Positions 1-8,534 of a stretch of 64,000 bases of DNA are shown piece by piece (the stretch's first letter is position 1; each line of letters starts with the position of its first letter). Made by a program: the position numbers and the translations under genes. This DNA is from Sphingomonas sp. CFBP 8760 (GTDB taxonomy: Bacteria > Pseudomonadota > Alphaproteobacteria > Sphingomonadales > Sphingomonadaceae), in NCBI RefSeq assembly GCF_014841615.1, contig NZ_JACYUG010000017.1, positions 1-64,000 on the forward strand. Reading direction: 5' to 3'. The notes beneath the pieces are model-generated. The model searched no databases and was not told the DNA's origin. It was given only the letters and a program-made list of their open reading frames with translations.

Positions 1-51
1 CACGCGATCAGTGGCACTCAATACCAGCACGTCCGCCTGACGACCAACCAT
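1..51 (-). CDS. N-terminal end of a probable IS630-like transposase, cut by the window edge
   Basis: The minus strand has an ATG at 51-49 preceded by a strong GGGAGG ribosome site five bases upstream. It opens a frame reading M-V-G-R-Q-A-D-V-L-V-L-S-A-T-D-R-V off the left edge. The pattern of a short basic start followed by a V-L-x-L-S-x-x-D-R segment resembles IS630-family transposase N-termini, and the nearby element end abuts a TA dinucleotide, the IS630 target. Only 17 codons are visible, so the family call is an inference. Confidence 0.35.
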   Translation of the reverse strand, partial: MVGRQADVLVLSATDRV

Positions 52-80
52 CCACGCCTCCCGCCTGCGCAAGAGAGAAT

Positions 81-113
81 ACAATGCAGCCTACTTCAGT
101 TCCAGCTGACTAG
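81..113. repeat. 33-bp repeat, inverted copy of the right window edge
   Basis: These 33 bases match the reverse complement of 63968-64000 at 31 of 33 positions. Both copies run up to a CTAG, and both point outward from the window. On the left copy a transposase-like start codon follows 30 bases further out, so the repeat is best read as the terminal region of two insertion-sequence copies in opposite orientation. Confidence 0.7.
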
Positions 114-281
114 CGGTCCCCTTCTATCGACCATCCTGTCTCCCCGACCATCGATCGTCGAGTGGATCGTTTCGCCTGCTGATGGCCGTACGATCGATAT
201 GCCCCTGCCCCCCCGGTCGCGGGCTTCCATATCGATCCGGGCAGGTATCGCCCCTGTTGCATGGGCTGGCCCGACTGTTGC

Positions 282-307
282 GGGACACCTCGGCGTGTCG
301 ATGCGTT
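282..307 (+). promoter_or_regulatory. Possible EcfG-type general stress promoter
   Basis: GGGAC at 282-286 is separated by 17 bases from a perfect CGTT at 304-307. The alphaproteobacterial EcfG sigma factor recognises roughly GGAAC-N16/17-CGTT. The -35 box has one mismatch. The start codon of the small membrane protein lies 25 bases further on. Confidence 0.3.
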
Positions 308-332
308 GATGTCGGTCATTCCGGAGAAGCCG

Positions 333-602
333 ATGTCTCATTCCCCGCCCGTTCCGCCTGCCAATCAATCCCCTTATCCGCGGGTCGAACCGCCGCACGA
401 GCATCATGACTCGCCCGTCGCTCCGTCGCCGACGGTCGACCGCGCATCGTCCGAACGTCGGATGCGGACCGGCATCGCCGCCGCCTTGGGCATTGGGGCG
501 ATCGCCGCATTGGTGGCCGGTATCGTGGCCGCCAGCCGACAGTCCCCGACGCCACCCGTCCGCAAGCGGAAGCCGAAGGGATCGGGCAAGAAGAAGCGCT
601 GA
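333..602 (+). CDS. Small single-pass membrane protein of unknown function
   Basis: This 89-residue protein has a proline- and histidine-rich N-terminal half, one hydrophobic helix of about 20 residues (G-I-A-A-A-L-G-I-G-A-I-A-A-L-V-A-G) around positions 47-67, and a very basic C-terminal tail ending K-K-K-R. The ATG at 333 is preferred over the in-frame ATG at 309 because GGAG lies six bases before it. I do not recognise the family. The basic tail after the helix suggests the C-terminus is cytoplasmic, possibly touching nucleic acid or phospholipid. A stress-type promoter may precede it. Confidence 0.6.
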   Translation: MSHSPPVPPANQSPYPRVEPPHEHHDSPVAPSPTVDRASSERRMRTGIAAALGIGAIAALVAGIVAASRQSPTPPVRKRKPKGSGKKKR

Positions 603-633
603 TGATCGCGGCACGGCAGCAGAGGATACCGAC

Positions 634-978
634 ATGACCGAACCGACTTCGTCCCGCCCGGACGACCCCCGGGATGACGGTGCCCGGCCGCAGCCGGCCA
701 ACGCCTTCGACCGGGATACCGGCTACAGCGGACAGGGTTACCAACGTGATCGCGAAGCGGCGGAAGGTGCCGTGCGACCGAGCGGCCATCCGCTGACCGG
801 CGACCCGGCCACGGTGACGCCACCGGCGGCCGATCCGGAGGAGCGCAACATTCCACCTGAGAATGGTCGGCGTGGCTGGATCGACCCCGCCACCGGCGAG
901 GTCCATGGCAGCGGTAGCGGTGCCGGTGGCGGCAACCCCGGCGAGAATTTCGACGACGAAAGTCCCGCCGGCGGCTGA
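634..978 (+). CDS. Small hydrophilic, probably disordered protein
   Basis: The 114-residue product has no hydrophobic segment and is rich in D, P, G and R, with a Gly/Ser run near the C-terminus and an acidic end. It follows the small membrane protein by 31 bases in the same direction and has AGAGGA upstream, so the two are probably co-transcribed. Proteins of this composition are often small stress-induced proteins in sphingomonads. No domain is recognised and the function is unknown. Confidence 0.55.
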   Translation: MTEPTSSRPDDPRDDGARPQPANAFDRDTGYSGQGYQRDREAAEGAVRPSGHPLTGDPATVTPPAADPEERNIPPENGRRGWIDPATGEVHGSGSGAGGGNPGENFDDESPAGG

Positions 979-984
979 CCGCGA

Positions 985-2466
985 TCAGGCGGTGGCGTCA
1001 CGCATCAGGGGTGCGTGACGATCCACCAGAACCGCGCTCGCCTGGTTCAGGCCGACCACCTCCACGGCGATGCCGTGCCGCCGCATCGCCGCCACGACCT
1101 CTTCCAGCGCGCCGACCGCCGTGACATCCCACAGATGCGCGGCGGTCAGGTCGATCCGCACGTGACGGGCATCGTCGCGAAGGTCGAACCGATCAGCGAA
1201 CATCTCGGCACTGGCGAAGAACACCTGTCCCGACACGATGTAGGTCCGGGTATCGCTGTCCACGTCATGCTCGACCCGGACGGCCATCAGCCGGCTGACC
1301 TTGAACGCGAAGAACACGCCGCTCAGCAACACCCCGACCGCGACGCCCATCGACAGGTCGTGCGTCGCCACCGTCACCACCACGGTGGCGAGCATGACGA
1401 TACCGGATACCCGCGGATGCCGGCGCAGATCGCGCAACGACCCCCAGGAGAAGGTGCTGATCGACACCATCACCATGATCGCCACCAGCGCCGCTACCGG
1501 CACCTGCGCGACCCATGGCCGCAGCGGCACCATCACGATCAACAGGAAGACGCCCGCCACCAGCGTCGACAGCCGGCCCCGCCCGCCATAGCGGACATTG
1601 CCGACCGTCTGCCCGATCATCCCGCACCCGGCGATGCCGCCGAACAGGCCCGCCGCGACATTGGCCAGACCCAGCCCGGTACACTCGCGCGCCTTGGGAC
1701 TGGTGGTTTCGGTCAGGTCGTCGACCACCCGCGCGGTCATCATCGATTCCAGCAACCCCACCGCCGCCATCGCCAGCGCATAGGGGGCGACGATCGCCAG
1801 CGTCGCCCAGTCGAACGGGATGGCGGGCAGCGCGAAGCCGGGCAGAGCATCCGGCAACCGTCCCAGATCGGCCACCGTCCGCAGCGGCATCGGCACCCAT
1901 GCGGCGATCGCGGTCAGCGCGACGATGCAGATCAGGGGCGACGGGATCGCGGTCGTCAGCCGTGGCAGCAGATAGATGATCGCCAGGCCCAGCGCGATCA
2001 TCGCATGGGTATGCCACGTCACCCCCAGCATCTGCGGCACCTGCGCCGAAAAGATGAGGATCGCCAGCGCGTTGACGAAGCCGGTACGCACCGACCGCGA
2101 CACGAAGCGCATCAGCATGTCGAGCCGCGCCAGCCCGAAAGCGATCTGGAAGATGCCGGCCAGCACCGTCGCCGCCAGCAGATAGGAAAGCCCGTGCGCC
2201 TGCACGAGCGCGGCGGCCACCAGCGCCACCGAGCCTGCCGCGCCGGAGATCATCGCCGGGCGCCCCCCGGCAAAGGCGATCACGATGCCGATCACGAACG
2301 AGGCGAACAGCCCCACTTCGGGATCGATGCCCGCCACGAAGGCGAAGGCGATCACCTCGGGAATCAGGGCGAAGGTGCCGACCATGCCGGCCAGCACGTC
2401 GCGCCGCGCGGCGGCGGGGCCGCTGTACCATTCGGCACGGTAACGGGAAAAGGATGATAGGGTCAT
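985..2466 (-). CDS. SulP family anion transporter with STAS domain
   Basis: The 493-residue protein is an inner-membrane SulP (SLC26-like) carrier. It has roughly 11-12 hydrophobic helices over residues 20-400 and a cytoplasmic STAS domain from about 415 to the end. The P-x-V-I-A-F-A-F-V-A-G-I-D-P segment in the first helices is typical of the family. Substrates of SulP members are sulfate, bicarbonate or dicarboxylates; no carbonic anhydrase or sulfate gene is adjacent, so the substrate is open. The ATG at 2466 is chosen over an upstream TTG. It converges on the small gene pair before it. Confidence 0.88.
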   Translation of the reverse strand: MTLSSFSRYRAEWYSGPAAARRDVLAGMVGTFALIPEVIAFAFVAGIDPEVGLFASFVIGIVIAFAGGRPAMISGAAGSVALVAAALVQAHGLSYLLAATVLAGIFQIAFGLARLDMLMRFVSRSVRTGFVNALAILIFSAQVPQMLGVTWHTHAMIALGLAIIYLLPRLTTAIPSPLICIVALTAIAAWVPMPLRTVADLGRLPDALPGFALPAIPFDWATLAIVAPYALAMAAVGLLESMMTARVVDDLTETTSPKARECTGLGLANVAAGLFGGIAGCGMIGQTVGNVRYGGRGRLSTLVAGVFLLIVMVPLRPWVAQVPVAALVAIMVMVSISTFSWGSLRDLRRHPRVSGIVMLATVVVTVATHDLSMGVAVGVLLSGVFFAFKVSRLMAVRVEHDVDSDTRTYIVSGQVFFASAEMFADRFDLRDDARHVRIDLTAAHLWDVTAVGALEEVVAAMRRHGIAVEVVGLNQASAVLVDRHAPLMRDATA

Positions 2467-2646
2467 GTCGATCGTCCGCAATCATCGCATCGATGCGGCG
2501 CCCACCCGGCGATCGGGCGGACGGTGTCAGGGATGCGGTCTGCGTTGTCCGGCGGATCGGCGGCCGGAATAGCCACCCGGAATTGCACCGGGTCCATGCG
2601 AATGCCGCCCGCTACCGCCGAACGCGTCGCGATGCAAGTTCGGCGG

Positions 2647-2671
2647 GGAACACCCCCTCGCCTCATTCGTC
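2647..2671 (+). promoter_or_regulatory. EcfG-type stress promoter candidate for the cupin-SDR operon
   Basis: GGAAC at 2647-2651, a 16-base spacer and CGTC at 2668-2671 match the EcfG consensus GGAAC-N16/17-CGTT except for the last base. The cupin start codon lies 30 bases downstream. This would place the operon under the general stress response. Confidence 0.4.
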
Positions 2672-2701
2672 CACCAGACGAACCATCAAGGGACCGATAT
2701 C

Positions 2702-3118
2702 ATGACGATCTTCAACAAGGACATGGTCGACCTGGCGAGCCGCAACGAGCTTTGGCAGAAGGAAGTTTATCGCGACAGCAAGGTCCAAATCGTGCTGATG
2801 AGCATCCCGACCGGCGAGGAGATCGGGATGGAGACGCATCCCGCCGACCAGACCACCTTCATCGTCGCGGGCGATGCGCAGGTGGTGATCGACGGCCATT
2901 CGACCAAGGCCAGCCCCAACCACCTCGTCGTCGTGCCCAAGGGCTCGCAGCACAACATCATCAACAAGGGCAGCGGCGATCTGAAGCTGTTCTCCGTCTA
3001 TGCCCCGCCGGCAGAACCCGAAGGCGCCGCCTTCCGGACCAAGGCGGAAGCGGAGGAAGCGGAAAAGGGCCTGCTGGCCAAGGCGGCGGACGCGGTGAAG
3101 GAGGCGATCGGGCGATGA
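2702..3118 (+). CDS. Cupin-domain protein
   Basis: The 138-residue protein is a single small cupin barrel. It shows E-T-H-P-A-D-Q-T-T-F-I-V-x-G for the first cupin motif and a P-K-G-S-x-H-N-I-I-N second motif, giving the metal-binding histidines. A charged, alanine-rich helical tail follows from about residue 105. Such proteins bind a metal and may isomerise or oxidise small molecules, but the substrate cannot be read from sequence. Its stop overlaps the start of the SDR gene by four bases (ATGA), so the two are translationally coupled. Confidence 0.85.
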   Translation: MTIFNKDMVDLASRNELWQKEVYRDSKVQIVLMSIPTGEEIGMETHPADQTTFIVAGDAQVVIDGHSTKASPNHLVVVPKGSQHNIINKGSGDLKLFSVYAPPAEPEGAAFRTKAEAEEAEKGLLAKAADAVKEAIGR

Positions 3119-4086
3119 GCAGTCACGCCACCCGCGTCGTCATTACCGGCGCATCGAGCGGGATCGGGGCCGCGACGGCGATCGCCTTCGCCCGGACCGG
3201 CGCCCGTCTGGTGCTGGGCGCGCGCGGCGAGGCCGGGTTGCAGGACATCGCCCGGCGCTGCCGCGAGGTCGGCGGCATCGCCGATATCCAGGTCGTCGAC
3301 ACGACCGACGCGGCGGCGGTCGCATCGTTCGCGGCATCGGCGCGCGACCTGCTGGGCGAAATCGACCTGTGGTTCAGCTGCGTCGGCGTCGGCGTGGTCG
3401 GCCGGTATCACGAGGTGCCGATCGCCGACCATGCCCGCGTGATCGACACCAATCTGCTCAGCCACATGAACGATGCCCATGCCGTGTTGCCGATCTTCCT
3501 CGCGCAGGATCGCGGGACGTGGGTCAATATGATCTCGGTCGGCGGCTTCTTCGCCACACCTTATGCCGCCGCCTATGCCGCCAGCAAGTTCGGCCTGCGC
3601 GGGTTCAGTGAGGCATTGCGCGGCGAGGTGTCGAAGCGGCCGCATATCCATGTCTGCGACGTCTATCCCACCTTCGTCGACACGCCGGGGATCGATCATG
3701 CCGGCAACTACACGGGCGCGAAGCTGTCGCTGCCACCCGGCTCGCTGGCGCCCGAAACGGTGGCGAAGGCGGTGGTGCGGCTCGCGCGGCATCCGCGCAA
3801 CACGACCGTCGTCGGCGCGCCGGCGATCGCGCTGAAGGTCGGCCAGTTCGCCGCCCCCAATCTGGGCGCGGCGATGATGAACGGCTTCATGGACATATGG
3901 TCAGACCGGGCGGAGCCGGGCGAGGACACGCCGGGCACGTTGTTCGCCGCCCCCGGAACGGCGAGTGGCCCGGATGGCGGCCGGCGTCACCCGGAACACC
4001 GCCGCAAGGCGACGGTGGCGGCCGGTGCCATCACCGCGGCCGGCATCGCCGGCATCGGTGCGTGGTGGTGGCGGCAGCGGCGGTGA
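3115..4086 (+). CDS. Short-chain dehydrogenase/reductase with C-terminal membrane anchor
   Basis: The 323-residue protein is a classical SDR oxidoreductase. It has the nucleotide-binding T-G-A-S-S-G-I-G near residue 10 and the catalytic Y-A-A-S-K near residue 155. After the catalytic domain (about 1-260) there is a linker and a hydrophobic helix of about 15 residues followed by W-W-W-R-Q-R-R, so the enzyme is likely tethered to the membrane by its C-terminus. The substrate is unknown. It sits second in an operon with four-base overlaps on both sides. Confidence 0.88.
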   Translation: MSSHATRVVITGASSGIGAATAIAFARTGARLVLGARGEAGLQDIARRCREVGGIADIQVVDTTDAAAVASFAASARDLLGEIDLWFSCVGVGVVGRYHEVPIADHARVIDTNLLSHMNDAHAVLPIFLAQDRGTWVNMISVGGFFATPYAAAYAASKFGLRGFSEALRGEVSKRPHIHVCDVYPTFVDTPGIDHAGNYTGAKLSLPPGSLAPETVAKAVVRLARHPRNTTVVGAPAIALKVGQFAAPNLGAAMMNGFMDIWSDRAEPGEDTPGTLFAAPGTASGPDGGRRHPEHRRKATVAAGAITAAGIAGIGAWWWRQRR

Positions 4087-4400
4087 ACCCACCCCCGGTC
4101 ACGCCCGACGGCCGCTACATCGTCGTGCGTGGCCGGCTGTGGCGGCGGGCCGATCCGGCGCTGCCCGATGACGAGCGGCAGCGACTGGTCGACCGCCTGA
4201 TGGACGCCCGCCGTGCCGTCGCCCGGGCGTTGCGGACGAAAGACGACGCGGCGCTGGCGGCGGCACGTGCCGCCGTCGACGACGCGAAGGTCGCGCTGGG
4301 AGAGCGTGGCCCGGTATGGTGGCACGACGGCGACCCCGACCTCAACCGCCGGATGGCGCGCAATACCGTCTATGCGGACTGGTTCGCCGCCATCGGTTGA
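4083..4400 (+). CDS. Conserved hypothetical protein of about 105 residues
   Basis: The start is a GTG at 4083 that overlaps the SDR stop (GTGA); no better in-frame start is present. The product begins with a G-R-Y-I-V-V-R-G-R-L-W-R-R segment, continues as an alanine-rich helix, and ends with the motif G-P-V-W-W-H-D-G-x-P-D-L-N-R-x-M-x-R-N-T. I recall proteins of this shape from other sphingomonads, always uncharacterised. Its 3' end overlaps the convergent kinase gene by 31 bases. Confidence 0.7.
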   Translation: MNPPPVTPDGRYIVVRGRLWRRADPALPDDERQRLVDRLMDARRAVARALRTKDDAALAAARAAVDDAKVALGERGPVWWHDGDPDLNRRMARNTVYADWFAAIG

Positions 4401-5761
4401 TCGGGCGACTGATCGGGTACCGTCGTACCGATCGCCGCGGCGGCGAGGCCACGCACATCGACCCGCGCCTTCAGCCGCGCGGCCAGCAACGCGGTGCCGC
4501 TTACCTTGCGCTGCACGAACAACGTCTCGACGTGCGGGACATGCCAAGTCGTGCGGTCGGCGACCAACGCGCGCGCCTCTTCGCGTACCACCGGCACGAA
4601 GGCACGGTCCCCGAAATCGAACGGGCCGGGTCGCGCCATCGCATCGTCGACGGCGGCGATGATCCGGTCGACCGCCGGCCGATGCGCCAGCGCCGCCTGC
4701 TCGCCGAGAAAGCCGTTCGCCACCGCCAGATCGCGGATACGATCGCGATCATGCACCAGCCCCGCCTCGATCAGCCCGCGATACGACGCCGCGGTCGCCG
4801 CCGGTACGCTGCGGGTCGCCCCGAAATCGAGCAGCACGAGCCGGCCGGTATCCGGTTGCCAGCGGTAATTGGCGAAGTTCGGGTCGGTCTGCATCATGCC
4901 GAACGCGAACAGTTCGCGCAGCACCAGATCGACCAGCGCGGTCATGGCGCGGTCGCGGACGTCCTGCGGTTCGTCCGCCAGCGTTTCCACCGGCCGCCCT
5001 TCCACGAAGCTCATCGCCAGGACGCGATCGGTGGTCAGCGCGGGATCGAGCGTCGGCACCAGATAGCGCGGATCGTCGCCAAGCCGTTCGCCATAGGCGC
5101 GCATCTGTTCGCCCTCGCGCCGGTAATCGGCTTCCTCGGCCAGCTGGCGTTTCGCCTCCGCCAGCAGCGGCGCGATATCCACCGTCGCGGGCAGCAGGTT
5201 CGATACGCGCAGCAGGGTCGCGACGTTGTCGACATCGGCGTCGATGCTCTCGCGCACCCCCGGATACTGCACCTTGATCGCCAAGAGACGCCCGTCGGGC
5301 AGGGTCGCGCGGTGAACCTGCCCGATCGAGGCGGCGGCGATCGGCGACGCCTCGAAATGCCTGAACCGGCGTCGCCAGTCGCGGCCCCATTCCGCCTTCA
5401 GCACGCCGTCGAGCTGCTGGGGCGGCATCCGATAGGCCTGGTTGCGCATCCGCGCCATGATGGTGGACAGTTCGGGCGGCAACAAATCCCCCGCGTCCAT
5501 CGAGATCATCTGTCCCAGCTTCATCGCCGCGCCGCGCAGATGCGACAGCCGGTCGGCGATCCGCGTCGCGTTCGCCGGGGTCAGCATCATGTTGCCCATC
5601 GTCGGGCGCTCACCGGCGGCCAGCCGCCGCGCGCCCTCCGCGAGCATCCCGCCCGCCACACCGCCGGCTAGCCGGCCGAAGGTGCCGAGCCGGGCAATCC
5701 GGCCACTGGGTACGGCACGGCCGCGCGGGGCCGGGAGATTGTCGTCGTCATGATCGGGCAT
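4370..5761 (-). CDS. AarF/UbiB (ABC1) family atypical kinase
   Basis: The 463-residue protein has the ABC1 hallmarks: a K-L-G-Q-M motif replacing the usual glycine loop, A-A-A-S-I-G-Q-V-H as the alanine-rich nucleotide loop, an A-I-K-V-Q-Y-P-G lysine segment, T-D-x-N-x-x-N-Y as the catalytic loop, and L-L-D-F-G-A-T as the metal-binding DFG. Family members are ATPases or lipid-directed kinases that support ubiquinone synthesis or lipid transport. No ubi genes are adjacent and no C-terminal membrane helices are visible, so it may not be UbiB itself. The ATG at 5761 is preferred over upstream in-frame starts that add a low-quality leader. Confidence 0.85.
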   Translation of the reverse strand: MPDHDDDNLPAPRGRAVPSGRIARLGTFGRLAGGVAGGMLAEGARRLAAGERPTMGNMMLTPANATRIADRLSHLRGAAMKLGQMISMDAGDLLPPELSTIMARMRNQAYRMPPQQLDGVLKAEWGRDWRRRFRHFEASPIAAASIGQVHRATLPDGRLLAIKVQYPGVRESIDADVDNVATLLRVSNLLPATVDIAPLLAEAKRQLAEEADYRREGEQMRAYGERLGDDPRYLVPTLDPALTTDRVLAMSFVEGRPVETLADEPQDVRDRAMTALVDLVLRELFAFGMMQTDPNFANYRWQPDTGRLVLLDFGATRSVPAATAASYRGLIEAGLVHDRDRIRDLAVANGFLGEQAALAHRPAVDRIIAAVDDAMARPGPFDFGDRAFVPVVREEARALVADRTTWHVPHVETLFVQRKVSGTALLAARLKARVDVRGLAAAAIGTTVPDQSPDQPMAANQSA

Positions 5762-5973
5762 GACGGCACAGCGCCCGGCGACCGGCGCCGGTTCCGGCGG
5801 GTATGATGGTACGGGATGAAGGTTGACCCATCCTGGTTGCACCGGGCAGCATGACGCCGTAAGCAGCGCGGATCGTCAGGGGCAATGCCTTGGGTATGCA
5901 CGCCGATCCGGTTCGCCAACCATGCCGGAATTCCTGAAAGGGAGACGGACAGCCGGGTCTAGCGGGATGACCG

Positions 5974-8451
5974 ATGGTGCATAGCCTATGGAAATTGCTG
6001 GCGATCGTTTTCCTGATGGTCGCCGCGCCGGCATGGGCGAACGGAATTTCCCTGCGTGACGACGTCTGCACCGCGCCGACCGCATCGGATGCTACCCTCC
6101 GCGCGGTGCGCCGGGCCGATTATGTCTGCGGCGATGCGGCACCGCGGGCGGCGAAAGGCTGGCTCTGGCTGAAACTGGATACCGCGCGGCTGTCCTCGCT
6201 GCCGCCGGGCTGGCGACTGCTGGTCGATCAGACCCGTTTCGCGCGGATCGCGCTGCTGGTCGATACGGATGCGGGCGCCAGACGGACGATGCTGTCGGCC
6301 AGCGAACTGGCCGGATACGGGGCGCCGGGCGGCGTCCTGCGTTTCGAGATACCGGTGGCGGGACACGAGATCCGCGGCCTGTATCTCGGCTTCGACGGGA
6401 TCGACGACCTGTCGCTGATGCGCAAGCTGCGCGCGATGACCCCGGCCCAGCAGATGGCCGATGCGACCGCGTGGCTCGTCCTGATGGGGATGTTCGCCGG
6501 TATCCTGCTGTCCGCGCTGATCTACAACGTCGTCATCCATGCGGGACAGCGATCGGCGTTCCAGCGCTGGTACCTGCTGTGGGTCATGGTCGCCTTCACC
6601 TATGGCATGACGTGGACGAACATGGCGGCGCTGCTCGACCCCGCTCTGGTCGGCCCCCTGGCGGTCCGGATCGACTATGTGCTGATCGGCTTGATGGTCG
6701 CGGCGGGCGGCAGGTTCTTCCTGACCGTGATCGAGGCGGGGATGATACCGCGTGCGCTGGCGGCAGCGATACGGTGGCTGACCATGCTCGGTGCCGCGGC
6801 CGGCGTGGCGGCAGCGGCGGACGGGGTGTTGCCGGTCATGCTCTTCGACCGGGCGTTGACCTTCATGGTCGCCACGTCGTTCGTCGTCCTGGGTGCCGGC
6901 TGGGTCACGGCGATGATGCGGGGCAGCCGGGTGGTTTGGCCGTACCTGATCGGCTGGGCGCCGGTGGTCGGCGTGTTCGTGGCGCGGTTGCTGCGCAATC
7001 TAGGTGTCATGGGACAGAGCGATGCGATCGACCGCGCCACCTTCGGCGCCTTGGCGTTCGAGGCGCTGGTGTTCTCACTCATCATCGCGAGCCGGTTCCG
7101 CCGCCTGCGACGGGAACTGTATCACGCCACCCGTCGAAGCGAGATCGAGCTGGCCGAAACCGGGGCGCTGCGCCGCGCCGCCGAAACCGATTTCCTGACC
7201 GGACTGGGCAACCGTGCCTCATACCAGCGCACGGCACAGGGGCTGGTCGAGCGGGGCGACGCGTTCTCGCTGTTTCTGATCGACATCGATCATTTGAAGC
7301 TGGTCAACGACCGGCTGGGCCATGCGGGGGGCGATGCGCTGATCGTCGCGCTCGGCGACGCGCTTCGCTCGCTGGACGCGGGCGATGGCTTTCATGTCGC
7401 CCGGATCGGCGGCGACGAATTCGCGGTGCTCATGCCCGGCGATGCGATGGCGGAGGCGCGGCTGCTCGACCGGATCGATGCGATGCAGGAACGGCCATGG
7501 CAGTTTGCGGGTGGACGGCGAACGCTGTCGGCCAGCATCGGCGTCGCCAGCTTTCCCGGCGATGCCGCCGATATCGACGCATTGTACCAGAACGCCGACA
7601 TGGCGCTTTATGGCGCCAAGGAAACGGGGCGTGGCCGCCATCGACGCTACGATCCGCTGCTGCGCATCCTGCGCGATCTGCAGACCGATTTTTCCCGTGA
7701 CGCGGAAAACGCGCTGGCTCGCGGCGAGTTCGTGCTGCATTTCCAGCCGATCGTCACCCTGCCGGACGGTGATTGCCAAGGGTACGAGGCGCTGCTGCGC
7801 TGGAACCATCCCGAGCATGGCCTGATGCTGCCCGATCGCTTCGCGAACCTGCTGGTGGCGGATCGGCTCGGTCTGCGGATACAGGATCATGTCCTCGACA
7901 TGGCGCTCGGCTGGATGCAGCGCCGGCGCGACGTCGCCATGGTCTGCGTCAACGCCACCGCCGCGCAGCTGGGCGATCCGGGTACCGCGCGCCATATCCT
8001 CGACCGGCTCAACACCCGTGACATCGCGCCGGACAGGCTGTGCATCGAGGTGACGGAGGCGGCGATGCTCGACCGGGCCGCCGATGCGATCCTCGCCACG
8101 CTGACGACCCTGCATCAGGCGGGGGTCGTGATCGCGATCGACGATTTCGGCACCGGCCTCGCCTCGATCGTTCATCTGCGCCGGATGCCGGTCGACCGAA
8201 TCAAGATCGACCGCTCGTTCATCGCCGGGCTGGACGAGGAGGGTAGCAACGCGACCGCGATCGTGCGCGCGATCGTCGCGCTGGGCGATGGCATGGGCAA
8301 GACGATCGTGGCGGAGGGGATCGAAACGGAGGCACAGGCGCGGTTGCTGGCCGACATGGGATGCCCCCTCGGCCAGGGCTTCCTGTACGGCGTGGCGACC
8401 GCGGATGGCGAGGCGGTCCGGCATCCCCCGGCCCCGCCGCACCCCGTCTAG
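5974..8451 (+). CDS. Membrane GGDEF-EAL cyclic-di-GMP protein with 7TM sensor
   Basis: The 825-residue protein has a signal peptide (1-22), a periplasmic region to about 165, about seven membrane helices (165-365) like 7TMR-DISM sensors, then a GGDEF and an EAL domain. GGDEF is intact at residue 479 (R-I-G-G-D-E-F). EAL is intact at about 605 (Y-E-A-L-L-R-W), with E-V-T-E, I-D-D-F-G-T-G, the lysine of I-K-I-D-R-S-F and A-E-G-I-E-T all present. Both synthesis and hydrolysis of cyclic-di-GMP are therefore chemically possible; which dominates is not readable. It stands alone and may set motile versus attached growth in response to a periplasmic ligand. Confidence 0.92.
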   Translation: MVHSLWKLLAIVFLMVAAPAWANGISLRDDVCTAPTASDATLRAVRRADYVCGDAAPRAAKGWLWLKLDTARLSSLPPGWRLLVDQTRFARIALLVDTDAGARRTMLSASELAGYGAPGGVLRFEIPVAGHEIRGLYLGFDGIDDLSLMRKLRAMTPAQQMADATAWLVLMGMFAGILLSALIYNVVIHAGQRSAFQRWYLLWVMVAFTYGMTWTNMAALLDPALVGPLAVRIDYVLIGLMVAAGGRFFLTVIEAGMIPRALAAAIRWLTMLGAAAGVAAAADGVLPVMLFDRALTFMVATSFVVLGAGWVTAMMRGSRVVWPYLIGWAPVVGVFVARLLRNLGVMGQSDAIDRATFGALAFEALVFSLIIASRFRRLRRELYHATRRSEIELAETGALRRAAETDFLTGLGNRASYQRTAQGLVERGDAFSLFLIDIDHLKLVNDRLGHAGGDALIVALGDALRSLDAGDGFHVARIGGDEFAVLMPGDAMAEARLLDRIDAMQERPWQFAGGRRTLSASIGVASFPGDAADIDALYQNADMALYGAKETGRGRHRRYDPLLRILRDLQTDFSRDAENALARGEFVLHFQPIVTLPDGDCQGYEALLRWNHPEHGLMLPDRFANLLVADRLGLRIQDHVLDMALGWMQRRRDVAMVCVNATAAQLGDPGTARHILDRLNTRDIAPDRLCIEVTEAAMLDRAADAILATLTTLHQAGVVIAIDDFGTGLASIVHLRRMPVDRIKIDRSFIAGLDEEGSNATAIVRAIVALGDGMGKTIVAEGIETEAQARLLADMGCPLGQGFLYGVATADGEAVRHPPAPPHPV

Positions 8452-8534
8452 GCGCAAGTCGCCCCACGGGATCGACAATCGGCGACGCCGCTGTACGATC
8501 TGGTCCGACAAGATCACCGCCGGGAGAGTGAACA

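Noticed and set aside
1015..2457. 480-codon frame antisense to the SulP gene
   Set aside because: Composition dominated by H, R, Q and D with no hydrophobic pattern; the SulP reading explains the sequence fully.
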